10,974 nucleotides of DNA from CAYGWP01 sp964353455 (GCA_964353455.1 CAYGWP010000520.1:1-10974), one strand, 5' to 3'. Shown: positions 1 to 7,277, counted from the first letter of the stretch. Notes: generated by a model not told the origin, from the letters alone. Made by a program: numbers and translations.

Positions 1-867
1 TTCCGCCGCAGCATGGAAGTCATCCAGGCGGGCCTCCTTGGCCAGATCCGCGAAGTGCATTGCTGGATCACCCGCAGTTTCCCGCCCAGCGCTCCGATCG
101 ACACCAACGCCGACCCGATTCCCGAGGGCCTCAACTGGGACTTCTGGTGCGGCCCGTCGGCGCTGCTGCCGTTCAAGAAGTATTACCTTGGCGGCTGTCT
201 GGCCTGGGGCCGGTGGCTGGAGTACGGCGACGGTCACCTGGCCGACATGGGCGCCCACGCCCTGAACCTGCCGTCACGCGCCTTGAAACTCGGTGCGCCC
301 CATCGCGCCTCGGTCGAGATTCCCACCGGCGAGCCTCTGAAGGACAGTTACCCCTCGGCCACGACGTTCCGCTGGGACTATGCCGCCCGGGAGAAGTTCG
401 GTCCCGTCGCGGTTTACTGGCACGACGGCCCGAAGGCCGGCCCGCCGGAGGCACTGGCGAAGGAATTGCTGTCCACCTACAACAAGACCCCCGGCAGCGG
501 CGTCCTCTTTGCCGGCGAGAAAGGCATGCTGCTGTCGGACGCCTGGGGCGTCGGCGGCGTCGTCAAACTCAAGGGCGATGCCAAGTTCCGCGGCGTCAGC
601 GACCACGAGGCCCTCAAGTCGGTCCCCGTCACCCTGCCGCGCGCCAAGGGGGGCCACATGGGCGAATGGCTGGAAGCCTGCAAGGGCGGCCCGCCCACGT
701 TCCAAGGCTTCGCCTTGGCCGGCGAGATCGCCGAACCCGCGATGGTCGGTATCGTTGCCCTGCGCCTCGGCAAGCCGATCGACTGGGACAGCGCCGCCCT
801 GAAGGCCAAGGGCATGCCTGCGGCCGACCCGCTGATCCATCGCGAACTCCGCAAGAAGTGGCTGTAA
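1..867 (+). CDS. Gfo/Idh/MocA family oxidoreductase, C-terminal part (5' end outside window)
   Basis: The frame is open from base 1, so the gene begins upstream; the ATG at 13 is an internal methionine. The visible 288 residues are the C-terminal dimerisation/substrate domain of a Gfo/Idh/MocA NAD(P)-dependent sugar oxidoreductase, and the N-terminal Rossmann fold is missing. Supporting motifs are the stretch around IRSG-like 'VIQAGLLGQIREVHCW' (residues 6-21), 'LNWDFWCGP' (near 45), 'DMGAHALN' (near 82), the region with 'YPSATTFRWDY', and 'GEKGMLLSD' near 175. In this family the DMGxH-type histidine lies at the active site, usually as DMGCH. Here the Cys is Ala and the final Asp is Asn. Members oxidise or reduce sugars or inositols, or hydrolyse glycosides by an NAD-dependent route; the substrate cannot be read from this fragment. 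No signal peptide can be judged. The next gene is convergent, 76 bp away. Confidence 0.9.
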   Translation, partial: FRRSMEVIQAGLLGQIREVHCWITRSFPPSAPIDTNADPIPEGLNWDFWCGPSALLPFKKYYLGGCLAWGRWLEYGDGHLADMGAHALNLPSRALKLGAPHRASVEIPTGEPLKDSYPSATTFRWDYAAREKFGPVAVYWHDGPKAGPPEALAKELLSTYNKTPGSGVLFAGEKGMLLSDAWGVGGVVKLKGDAKFRGVSDHEALKSVPVTLPRAKGGHMGEWLEACKGGPPTFQGFALAGEIAEPAMVGIVALRLGKPIDWDSAALKAKGMPAADPLIHRELRKKWL

Positions 868-943
868 GAGCGGCTGCGGCAACAACGGCGGCGTACTGAT
901 GGGGCTGCCCTTTGCCACTCATCCTCACTGCGCGGGCCTCCGC

Positions 944-3900
944 TCAGCGGTTCTGAGCAGACTTGGCGGCTGCCTTTGCCTCTTCCTCCGTGGCAAACCG
1001 CAGCGAGACCTCCTGTCCCGGTCGCATGGGGAAGTGTACAGCCGTGCCACGGTAGTTCAGCGGCGTCTTCGGAGGCGTGACCAGCAGCAGGCCCTGCGGA
1101 TGCACGGGGTGCGGGAAGAAAAACCAGTCCGCCGTAATCGCCCCCGCGGTCTTCTTGTCGGTGGGCTTGCCTGCGGCCTTGCTCGCCCCGCCATTATGGC
1201 GCGGCTCGCCGAGGGTATCGAACTCGCCAAGCCACATCATGTGCTCCACCGTCGGATTGGTCGGCGGAATGAGCGACAACACGATCCGATCTTCCTGGAA
1301 CGTGTAGCGCAGCCGGACCTGCTCGATGCCGGACCCGGAAACCACGATTACAGTATTGGCGCCCGGCCAGACAAACCGGCATTGGTCTCGGAAGTTCATC
1401 GCCCAGTCCTTGTCGCGTTGGACCCCGTTGTTGGGGCGGCCCTCCTGCTCCACGGCCGGCATGCCGAGGCAGAAGCCGCCGTCCCGCACGTGGCCGTGCC
1501 GCCGGTGGCCGTCCCCGTCGAGCAGGCCATACCCGACGCCGCTGCGGTGATCCAGTTTCATCGTGTACCCCGGCGCCCTGATGACCGACTGGGCCGCCAG
1601 GGGTATTCGGGCATCCTCGGTAATCACGACGCCGACGGAGACCAGGAGCGCGCCCGCGGCGGCGGAGGCCCCGTCCTGCGGCTCGATGCGCACGGAGTGC
1701 AGCGCGCTCGCCGCATCGCCCGCCGCCTTGACACGCACGGCCACCGTCCGCTCCTCGTCCTGGCCCATGCCGGCGAGGTCCACGGTCTCCGGCTGCACCG
1801 AGATGCCAGCCGGCCCCGACAGCCGCAGGCGGCCCTGAACCTTGCCGGAACCCACGGACCTCAAGCGCATGGCCACCTCCTTCTCGCCGCCCGCCCTCAA
1901 GTGCGCCTCCTCCGGCAGGAAAGAGTAGTGAACGCCCGCCTGCCGCTCGATGAGGTCCTGGGCCGGCGGCGCTCGGGCAGCGGCTTCCTTTGGGGCGGCC
2001 GGCAGGTCGCCCAACGTCAGCCACTCGCCGTCGCGGCGGAGCGTTTGCGGCTTGCCATCGACCGTGGCCGACGCATCCCCCGTCCCTGCGGCACGAATCC
2101 GCAGCGCACTAACCGGGCCGCGGACCGTCACCTGTCCGCCGACCACGCGCACGTATCCGTGGTCCTGGAACCGGAACGTCTCGCCATCGGCCGAGCGGAG
2201 GACCACCGGCTTGTCGGGCTGGAATGCCACGAGGACGCGGTCGGAAAAACCGTTGCCCTCGATGGCGATGCCGGCGGCCTCATCGGTCTCCTGGATCCGC
2301 CTGACCGACCGCAGCGCCGGATGCGTGTCGTATGGCTCGTGCACCGCCGCAAACAGGACAGCCGCGCTGGTGCGCCGTGCGATTATCATCGGCAGCGAGC
2401 CCTCCGGGTTGCCCTCGATCCGGCCGTAGGGCGGGCTGTCGGTGATGGGTCCGTCGCCGAAGTACACCTCGGTTCCCGCGGCCCCGAGCATCGCCATCCG
2501 CACGCCCACGGTCCGCTCGAACCATTCCTTGCCGAATGCCTGGACGCCCGGTATAACCCCGGCGCTGTGCTGGACCCAGTCGGCCTGCCACGCCGCATCC
2601 GTCGTCCGGCCGCGCTCGTTTTCCACCCACCAGTAGTACGGCAGGAGCGCCTGCGTCGGCCGGTATGCCGCCGGGTTGCCCGGATAGAGCCGCCCCAGGC
2701 CGTGAAGGACCCAGTCGAAGGTGCGGGTCTGGCCCTGGGTGTCGGCTGCGCGGAAGAAGTCGGCCATGTAGTCGGGCGTCATCACGAGAGTGCGGGTCTG
2801 GCTGACGTTCTCGAACGCGCTGCCCGTGACGGCGAAGAACTTCGCCTCCGGCGCGAAGTCCTGACGCGTCGTGCACGGCCCCGGACGAGGCGACTGGCAG
2901 TCCACCAGCAGCGTGTTGTGGGCGATCCCCTCGGTGGTCCAGTGTTGATATGTAGGCTCGTAGCCGATCAACTGGAGGTCCGGGTACAGCAGCCGGCCCT
3001 TGCCGTGGAGCATCAGTTCGAAGTAATCCTTGTGTCCGTGGCCGATTGCCGCGCCCAGGCGGAGCACCGCCGCCATGGCGCTGGAGGTCCAGAATAGCGG
3101 CGTCTCGTCGGCCCGCAGCACCGCCAGGCCCTGGCCCGGATACACGCCCGAGGGCGCGGGCGGCGCCTGGGGCCGCTCCGGCAGCGGCCGCCCGTGCGTC
3201 AGCGCCACGGGACCCCAGAACAGGGAGGCATCTCGCGTGCGGTTCAGGCCGAGCAGCCAGGCGTAGCCGCTTTCGCCGTACCGCGCGTAGGCCAGTTCCA
3301 GCGCGCCGTTCATGGTGCCCGGCCTCTTGCGTCCGCCGGCCACGGGGTTCACGAGGAAGGTATCGACCAGTTCTCCCCTGGGCGAGAAGCAGAGGCCGTT
3401 GTCGCCGAAGGTGGCCAGGCGGAGCGACCCGCCGTCAATGCCCGTAGCCTCGACCGAATAGGCCAGCCGGATGTACCCGTCGATGATGCCCTTGATGGAC
3501 CCGCCGCTCTTCTTCGAGACGTATCGGTATAAGTCGGCGCCGTCGTAGTGGCGGGCGGCCTCGGCCAGGGCGAGCATCCCGTGGAGGCTGTTGTGGAGTG
3601 CGTATATGGGCGCTTCGCCCCAGAAGTAGCCGTCGCAGATAATCGAGTCCATGACGGGGTAAAACCCGCCAAGTTGCGGGCCGTGCGCGCCGGGGTCGTT
3701 CAGGCCCCACTCGATGAACTCCTTCTCGCCCAGGCAGTAGCCCACAACGGCCACCTGCCAGTGCTTTATGAAGACCAGGTTCGGCGTGGTGGAATGGAAC
3801 CGGAGGCTTTCGATGACGGTGCGTGCGGCGGTGCGGAGCAGGCTCTCAACGGCCTGCCGGTCGGGGTCCGAGATGGTCTCGTGGATGAGGTCGTAGGACC

Positions 3901-4291
3901 ACGCCCATTTTGAGATCGGCGCGAACTCGCCATAGACGGGCGACACGCGCAGGTCGGCCTTCTCGAACTTGGTGCGTTCCGAATTGACCACCGCCATGAG
4001 TTCGCCGCGTGCGGCATCGGCGTACTTCCGGTCGCCGGTCAGGACGTACAGGATCGCCGACTTCAGGCCGCCTTCCATGTGGGTCGCCTGCCGGTCTTTC
4101 GAGACCTCCTTGAGGTCCTCCAGCAGGCGCGCGGCCCACGGCTCGCGCTGGATCTTCGCCCGGGCCTCCTGGATCTCATCAGGATTCAGGAACAGGTTCG
4201 GATGCCTGACGGGCGGCGACTGGGCCGCAAGCGCCGCGCACCAACTCCACATGACCGCCGACACGCAGGACAAGAGAATCGCCGTCTTCAT
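944..4291 (-). CDS. Large secreted heparinase II/III-like polysaccharide lyase with extended C-terminus
   Basis: A 1115-residue exported protein. Residues 1-23 form a signal peptide ending in Ala-Ala. 'HPNLFLNPDEIQEARAKI' (30-47) is the usual opening of the (alpha/alpha) toroid of heparinase II/III and alginate-lyase-like enzymes, followed by a helical region to about 360 with 'DGYFWGEAPIY' (220-230), the usual place of active-site polar residues. A beta-sandwich follows: 'GHGHKDYFELMLHGKG' (417-432), 'PDLQL' (437-441) and 'GIAHNTLLVD' (455-464). By analogy with heparinase II, H418/H420, D438 and H458 are candidate metal or catalytic residues. Residues about 785-890 resemble a NEW3-type beta-sandwich, and about 895-1100 are an unassigned beta-rich segment. 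A typical two-domain lyase ends near 650-750 residues. Start is set by the signal peptide and GGGAGG 8 nt upstream. It is 64 bp downstream of the DUF1961 gene, probably the same transcript. Eliminative cleavage of a uronate-containing glycan is inferred; the exact substrate is unknown. Confidence 0.85.
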   Translation of the reverse strand: MKTAILLSCVSAVMWSWCAALAAQSPPVRHPNLFLNPDEIQEARAKIQREPWAARLLEDLKEVSKDRQATHMEGGLKSAILYVLTGDRKYADAARGELMAVVNSERTKFEKADLRVSPVYGEFAPISKWAWSYDLIHETISDPDRQAVESLLRTAARTVIESLRFHSTTPNLVFIKHWQVAVVGYCLGEKEFIEWGLNDPGAHGPQLGGFYPVMDSIICDGYFWGEAPIYALHNSLHGMLALAEAARHYDGADLYRYVSKKSGGSIKGIIDGYIRLAYSVEATGIDGGSLRLATFGDNGLCFSPRGELVDTFLVNPVAGGRKRPGTMNGALELAYARYGESGYAWLLGLNRTRDASLFWGPVALTHGRPLPERPQAPPAPSGVYPGQGLAVLRADETPLFWTSSAMAAVLRLGAAIGHGHKDYFELMLHGKGRLLYPDLQLIGYEPTYQHWTTEGIAHNTLLVDCQSPRPGPCTTRQDFAPEAKFFAVTGSAFENVSQTRTLVMTPDYMADFFRAADTQGQTRTFDWVLHGLGRLYPGNPAAYRPTQALLPYYWWVENERGRTTDAAWQADWVQHSAGVIPGVQAFGKEWFERTVGVRMAMLGAAGTEVYFGDGPITDSPPYGRIEGNPEGSLPMIIARRTSAAVLFAAVHEPYDTHPALRSVRRIQETDEAAGIAIEGNGFSDRVLVAFQPDKPVVLRSADGETFRFQDHGYVRVVGGQVTVRGPVSALRIRAAGTGDASATVDGKPQTLRRDGEWLTLGDLPAAPKEAAARAPPAQDLIERQAGVHYSFLPEEAHLRAGGEKEVAMRLRSVGSGKVQGRLRLSGPAGISVQPETVDLAGMGQDEERTVAVRVKAAGDAASALHSVRIEPQDGASAAAGALLVSVGVVITEDARIPLAAQSVIRAPGYTMKLDHRSGVGYGLLDGDGHRRHGHVRDGGFCLGMPAVEQEGRPNNGVQRDKDWAMNFRDQCRFVWPGANTVIVVSGSGIEQVRLRYTFQEDRIVLSLIPPTNPTVEHMMWLGEFDTLGEPRHNGGASKAAGKPTDKKTAGAITADWFFFPHPVHPQGLLLVTPPKTPLNYRGTAVHFPMRPGQEVSLRFATEEEAKAAAKSAQNR

Positions 4292-4299
4292 GGCCGCCG

Positions 4300-4305
4300 C
4301 CTCCC
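4300..4305 (-). promoter_or_regulatory. Shine-Dalgarno of the heparinase-like gene
   Basis: Minus-strand GGGAGG with an 8-nt spacer to the ATG at 4291. It supports that start, which also gives a clean signal peptide. Confidence 0.7.
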
Positions 4306-4355
4306 GATTCTCTGGGCACGCCGCCCGGTCCGCCTCTCGAGGCTTCCCCGGAACC

Positions 4356-5219
4356 CTACTTGGGCTTGACTTCCCAGACCTTGAAGTGCGTATATGTGCA
4401 TTCTTTGGAATAGGACATCTGGCGGAGGCCGATCAGGCCTTCCTTCAGGACCGGGCCGAACGCCTTGCCGTCGTCCTCCCAGGCCACGGAGATTTTGCCG
4501 CCGGCCTCCACTTGGATCCTCCCGCCGACATTCAGGATTCGGATGCGGTGCGGCCCCGGGCCCTGGCCGGCGACGAAATCCTTGCCCATCGAGACCATGT
4601 GAAAGCCGGTGTTCTTGCGGATGTGGGCCGTGCCGCGCGGCTTGCCTTCCTCCGAGGTGGCCCAGTAGGATGTGTGGTAAGAGTTCAGGGGCCCGTTGGT
4701 GTACTTACTGAACAGGCCGCCGCGATACGGCTGGCCGAGGTCGAAGATGCTCTCGCCCTTGAGGCCCCTGGCCGCGAAGAAGACGATGGCCAGGCCGCGG
4801 TTGGAATCTACTGGAGAGAAGCCGAACTCCAGCAGGAAGTCTGCCGGAAACTCGCGCAGGTTCCAGAAGACGAGGTGGTCCGGGTCGTTCTTCAGGTGCA
4901 GGCGTTCCTTATCCACCCAGGCCTGGGCCGCGCCTTCGAGGACCCAGTCCGCGCCTTCGGGTTTGCGGATGCGCTTGTCGCCCGAGAACAGGTCGTCTTC
5001 CCGGATGAACTTCAGCGGCTTTGAGAAGTCCGCCTCATAGACGGCGTCCAGGCGGAACGGGGCGAGGTCGAGCCCCTTGGCAGCATCCGAGGTGTCGGGC
5101 AACTGGACCTCGGGCTTCGGCGGCTTCGGCTGTTTCTGAGGGGCCGCGGCCTCTGCGCCGAGCGCTGCGGCCGAACCGGTCACCATCCCGAATAAGAGAA
5201 GCCAGCGAAGTGCTTTCAT
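4356..5219 (-). CDS. Secreted DUF1961 (YesU-like) protein
   Basis: A 287-residue protein. The frame stays open upstream to 5387, but that part reads through the intergenic hairpin repeats. The ATG at 5219 opens a signal peptide (MKALRWLLLF... to about A25) and has a Shine-Dalgarno sequence. A Pro/Lys-rich linker (26-45) precedes one galectin/concanavalin-like beta-sandwich. The motifs match what I know of DUF1961, whose best-known member is Bacillus subtilis YesU of the rhamnogalacturonan cluster: 'HLVFWNLREFPADF' (115-128), 'GLAIVFFAARGLKGESIFD' (142-160), 'IRKNTGFHM' (200-208) and 'DDGKAFGPVLKEGLIGLRQM' (249-268). DUF1961 has no established biochemical activity that I know of; carbohydrate binding or hydrolysis is inferred from fold and context. 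It lies upstream of and close to the lyase, so a joint role in glycan breakdown outside the cytoplasm is likely. Confidence 0.87.
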   Translation of the reverse strand: MKALRWLLLFGMVTGSAAALGAEAAAPQKQPKPPKPEVQLPDTSDAAKGLDLAPFRLDAVYEADFSKPLKFIREDDLFSGDKRIRKPEGADWVLEGAAQAWVDKERLHLKNDPDHLVFWNLREFPADFLLEFGFSPVDSNRGLAIVFFAARGLKGESIFDLGQPYRGGLFSKYTNGPLNSYHTSYWATSEEGKPRGTAHIRKNTGFHMVSMGKDFVAGQGPGPHRIRILNVGGRIQVEAGGKISVAWEDDGKAFGPVLKEGLIGLRQMSYSKECTYTHFKVWEVKPK

Positions 5220-5229
5220 ATCAGGTCTT

Positions 5230-5236
5230 CTCCTTT
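5230..5236 (-). promoter_or_regulatory. Shine-Dalgarno deciding the start of the DUF1961 gene
   Basis: Minus-strand AAAGGAG with about 10 nt to the ATG at 5219. It favours the 5219 start over the longer open frame, whose extra residues are encoded by hairpin repeats. Confidence 0.7.
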
Positions 5237-5264
5237 GGCTGGAGCGCTTTGAGATTGAATAGTG

Positions 5265-5356
5265 GCGCGGCGGGTCTCCGCACCCGCCGCGCGGGCACGC
5301 AACGTTAGGCAAAGCGCGGCGGGTCCGGAGACCCGCCGCGCAAACACGTAACGTTA
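5265..5356. repeat. Two tandem 49-bp hairpin repeat units (REP-like)
   Basis: Each unit is a near-perfect GC-rich hairpin followed by a short tail. Unit 1 has an 11-bp stem (GCGCGGCGGGT, 5265-5275, with 5282-5292) and a 6-nt loop. Unit 2 has a perfect 12-bp stem (GCGCGGCGGGTC, 5314-5325, with 5330-5341) and loop CGGA. Both are followed by CACGYAACGTTA; the AACGTTA cores lie at 5301-5307 and 5350-5356, exactly 49 bp apart. This resembles REP elements or a small non-autonomous mobile repeat. In the minus-strand orientation it would sit in the leader of the DUF1961 transcript if the promoter lies further upstream. Confidence 0.8.
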
Positions 5357-5372
5357 AACTGCTCTGGGCAAG

Positions 5373-5409
5373 GCCGCGGGCCGACATGCACGCATCTTAA
5401 ACCCGCGGC
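5373..5409. repeat. 8-bp inverted repeat, possible operator or hairpin
   Basis: GCCGCGGG (5373-5380) is perfectly inverted as CCCGCGGC (5402-5409), with 21 nt between. The spacer contains ATGCACGCAT, itself a short inverted repeat. It could be an operator for a dimeric regulator in the divergent promoter region or an RNA hairpin. Arms this GC-rich can arise by chance here. Confidence 0.4.
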
Positions 5410-5484
5410 ACGACTTAGCCTACCTTGATTTCCACGCTGCTTCGCCGCCGCAGGCTGCCTCTTCCGCCGAACAGGGGACGACTC

Positions 5485-5490
5485 TACAAT
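5485..5490 (+). promoter_or_regulatory. Candidate -10 box for the 530-residue protein gene
   Basis: TACAAT matches TATAAT at 5 of 6 positions, 35 bp before the start codon. The 17-bp-spaced -35 position (5462-5467, TTCCGC) is a poor match, so this rests mainly on the -10. Confidence 0.35.
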
Positions 5491-5512
5491 GGCGGTAAAC
5501 TTCCGCATGCGT

Positions 5513-5519
5513 AAGGAGG
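5513..5519 (+). promoter_or_regulatory. Strong Shine-Dalgarno of the 530-residue protein gene
   Basis: AAGGAGG, a full anti-SD match, with a 6-nt spacer to the ATG at 5526. It decides the start and shows that the plus strand, not the long antisense frame, is coding. Confidence 0.85.
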
Positions 5520-5525
5520 CAAGAG

Positions 5526-7118
5526 ATGAACTCGGCCGAAAGGACCTGCCTGGTGATGGTGATTGTGCTGGCCTCCGTCTGCACATGCGCGGCCGGCCAG
5601 GAGGTGCTGCCGCCCGTCGTCATCTACTCGAAGGCCGGCCCGCCGCCGACGCCGAAACTGGAATCGCTCGCACTGACCGACACGGTCACGCAGCACGGAA
5701 TCACCTGGACATTCAGCGAGAAGGTCCGCGTGGGCCGGTTCGTCAGCGGCGACTGGTACGTCGTCGGCCCGGCCACCGTCAAGATGATCGACCCGAAGCC
5801 GCTCTGGGGCGATGAGGTCAAGGAGACCATCAACAAGGATTCCGTTGAGGAGAACCGGTACCCCGGCAAGCAGGCGCGGAACGGCTCTTCGCTGAACCCG
5901 CCGTCGAAGGCGAAGAAGTGCGGCTTCGACAGCCGCGTTCCGAGCAGCCGGTATGACCCTGCGCTCTTCGCACATCTGCCCATCTCGATGAAGCCGGGCG
6001 ATGCGCTGGTATCGACCGTCAGCCGCCGCAACGATGAGATAACGAAGTTCGGCGGTCAGCACGTTGACCCGCTTCGCGTGGCGGCAGTGCTCACGTGCGT
6101 GGCGGGGCCTCAGCCGCCGGACGCCTTCCGGCCGTCGTACTGCGACAGCGCGCACAGCCGGAGTTTCCTGGCGCGGAACTTGCGGCGGGACCTTCTTCTG
6201 TCTCTGCCGCGGCCCGCCGGGGCGCCCGCCGACCTGGACACGTATGCCCGGGCCTTCCAGAAACCGTGGCTGGACGTGGCGGACTTCGGCTTTGCCGCCC
6301 CCGTCGAGAACCTGCCGCACTACGGGCAGCAGATGGTCGAGAGGACGGGCGAGGGCAGCCTCCTCTTGCTCTGCGACTATCCGAAGGAGGAGAAGGAGCG
6401 GGTCCTCGTGGGCCTCGTGCAGGTGGGTATCGATCTCTTTGGCGTGGCGCGGGGCGGGTTCGTCTGGCAGGCGCACGGCGGACTCAACAGCGGCCGCAAA
6501 TGGCCCATCGTGTTCGCGGGAATCATGCTGGACGACAAGGACATGCAGTCGCCCGCCCATAGCGTCCCCGGATCCCGCTTCGGCGAGGACGACCAGACCG
6601 CCCTCGGCCCCGTCACGTACAAGGGCAAGACTTTCGAGCGGAGTTGGACGGGCGCGCGGGCCATCTTCCTCGGCCACAGCCCCTACCTGATGAACCGGGC
6701 GAATCACTGGGAGGACGGATGGGGTCCGGTTGACCTCTTTCCGCCTTCGGAGTGGCCGCCGCGGAGCGAGGCCGGAAAACTCCCTGCCAGCGAAGGCTAT
6801 CGCCGGGCCAACACCAGCGGCGCTTGGGTGGCCGAGGCCCTTGCCGCCCGCATCATGCACGCCGAGAAGGTCTGGGACCACGATGCCTTCTTCGCCTACG
6901 TTGACCGCTGGATGGCCGAGGACGACACGGCTGCCGTCCGGGCCATCAAGGATGCGAAACTCCAGGACATGACGAACGTGAAGCGGGGCGATTTTTCGCG
7001 CCAGGGCTACGTCTCGGCCGCCAGGTGGGTCAGCGAGATGTGGCAGAAGTGCCGCAACAACCTTCCGCCCGCCCCCGACGGCCACAAGGAACCCAAGGCC
7101 GAGGAGACGTGGAAGTAG
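5526..7118 (+). CDS. Secreted protein of unknown function (530 aa), possible helical-toroid carbohydrate-active protein
   Basis: Start set by a perfect Shine-Dalgarno and a signal peptide (residues 1-24, cleavage near AAG|QE; no proper lipobox). After a Pro-rich linker comes 'GITWTFSEKVRVGRFVSGDWYVVGP' territory (58-82), a beta-rich opening. Residues 140-230 carry 'DPLRVAAVLTCV' and 'FRPSYCDS'. The central part (240-345) is helical with 'LLLLCDYPKEEKERVLVGL' followed by 'QVGIDLFGV' and then 'GGLNSGRKWPIVFAGIML' (318-335). The C-terminal third has 'TSGAWVAEALAARIMHA' (430-446) followed by 'HDAFFAYVDRWM' (452-463). I recognise this pattern from predicted exported proteins of Planctomycetota-like genomes but can give no family name or reaction. 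The helix-rich middle recalls (alpha/alpha) toroid lyases; that is inference only. It is divergent from the DUF1961/lyase pair, so it probably belongs to the same glycan-processing locus. Length and start look complete. Confidence 0.85.
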   Translation: MNSAERTCLVMVIVLASVCTCAAGQEVLPPVVIYSKAGPPPTPKLESLALTDTVTQHGITWTFSEKVRVGRFVSGDWYVVGPATVKMIDPKPLWGDEVKETINKDSVEENRYPGKQARNGSSLNPPSKAKKCGFDSRVPSSRYDPALFAHLPISMKPGDALVSTVSRRNDEITKFGGQHVDPLRVAAVLTCVAGPQPPDAFRPSYCDSAHSRSFLARNLRRDLLLSLPRPAGAPADLDTYARAFQKPWLDVADFGFAAPVENLPHYGQQMVERTGEGSLLLLCDYPKEEKERVLVGLVQVGIDLFGVARGGFVWQAHGGLNSGRKWPIVFAGIMLDDKDMQSPAHSVPGSRFGEDDQTALGPVTYKGKTFERSWTGARAIFLGHSPYLMNRANHWEDGWGPVDLFPPSEWPPRSEAGKLPASEGYRRANTSGAWVAEALAARIMHAEKVWDHDAFFAYVDRWMAEDDTAAVRAIKDAKLQDMTNVKRGDFSRQGYVSAARWVSEMWQKCRNNLPPAPDGHKEPKAEETWK

Positions 7119-7147
7119 GCTTTATCGCGCACTGTGCCAGTTACTGT

Positions 7148-7256
7148 GGGTGGCATGCCCAGCGCGCTGTTTGCTGGGCATGCTCTGCCAGGCGCCTGTA
7201 AGCATGCCCACGCGACGGCGGGTCGCCGCGGCGACCAGGCTGTGGGCATGCCACCC
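7148..7256. repeat. Nested inverted-repeat element of about 110 bp
   Basis: Outer arms are perfect over 14 bp: GGGTGGCATGCCCA (7148-7161) and TGGGCATGCCACCC (7243-7256). Inside, TGGGCATGC (7175-7183) pairs with GCATGCCCA (7202-7210), so the GGGCATGC core occurs four times in alternating orientation. A perfect 16-bp palindrome GGTCGCCGCGGCGACC sits at 7221-7236. No T-run follows, so it is not a standard intrinsic terminator. It starts 30 bp after the stop of the secreted-protein gene and ends 62 bp before the tRNA. It may stabilise the transcript end, or be a REP/BIME-like or small non-autonomous mobile repeat. Confidence 0.75.
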
Positions 7257-7277
7257 GTCAATTCACAATGCTCTATC

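Larger units (their letters stand above)
5220..5525. other. Divergent intergenic region between DUF1961 gene and 530-residue secreted protein gene
   Basis: 306 bp without a supported gene. From left to right it holds the minus-strand Shine-Dalgarno, two 49-bp hairpin units (5265-5356), an 8-bp inverted repeat (5373-5380 and 5402-5409), a candidate plus-strand -10 box and the plus-strand Shine-Dalgarno. Promoters for both directions must lie here or close by. No clear minus-strand promoter was found. Small open frames across it are encoded by the repeats and lack protein-like character. Confidence 0.7.

Noticed and set aside
942..958. GCTCAG/CTGAGC hairpin as terminator between convergent genes
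   Set aside because: Only 6 bp, overlaps the stop codon of the lyase gene and has no T-run on either strand.
899..3097. A 732-codon open frame antisense to the lyase gene
   Set aside because: It lies fully opposite a gene with signal peptide, Shine-Dalgarno and recognised lyase motifs; its translation is Arg/Pro/His-rich and low in structure, as expected for a GC-driven antisense frame.
5265..5356. Possible CRISPR array
   Set aside because: Only two units, each mostly hairpin, with no variable spacers of constant length and no cas genes.
5220..5387. A longer N-terminus for the DUF1961 protein
   Set aside because: The extra 56 residues are encoded by the hairpin repeats and would bury the signal peptide.
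5484..7085. A 533-codon open frame antisense to the 530-residue secreted protein
   Set aside because: Nearly as long as the sense gene, but the sense frame has a signal peptide and perfect AAGGAGG, while the antisense product is Arg/Val/His-rich without recognisable domains or a start signal.
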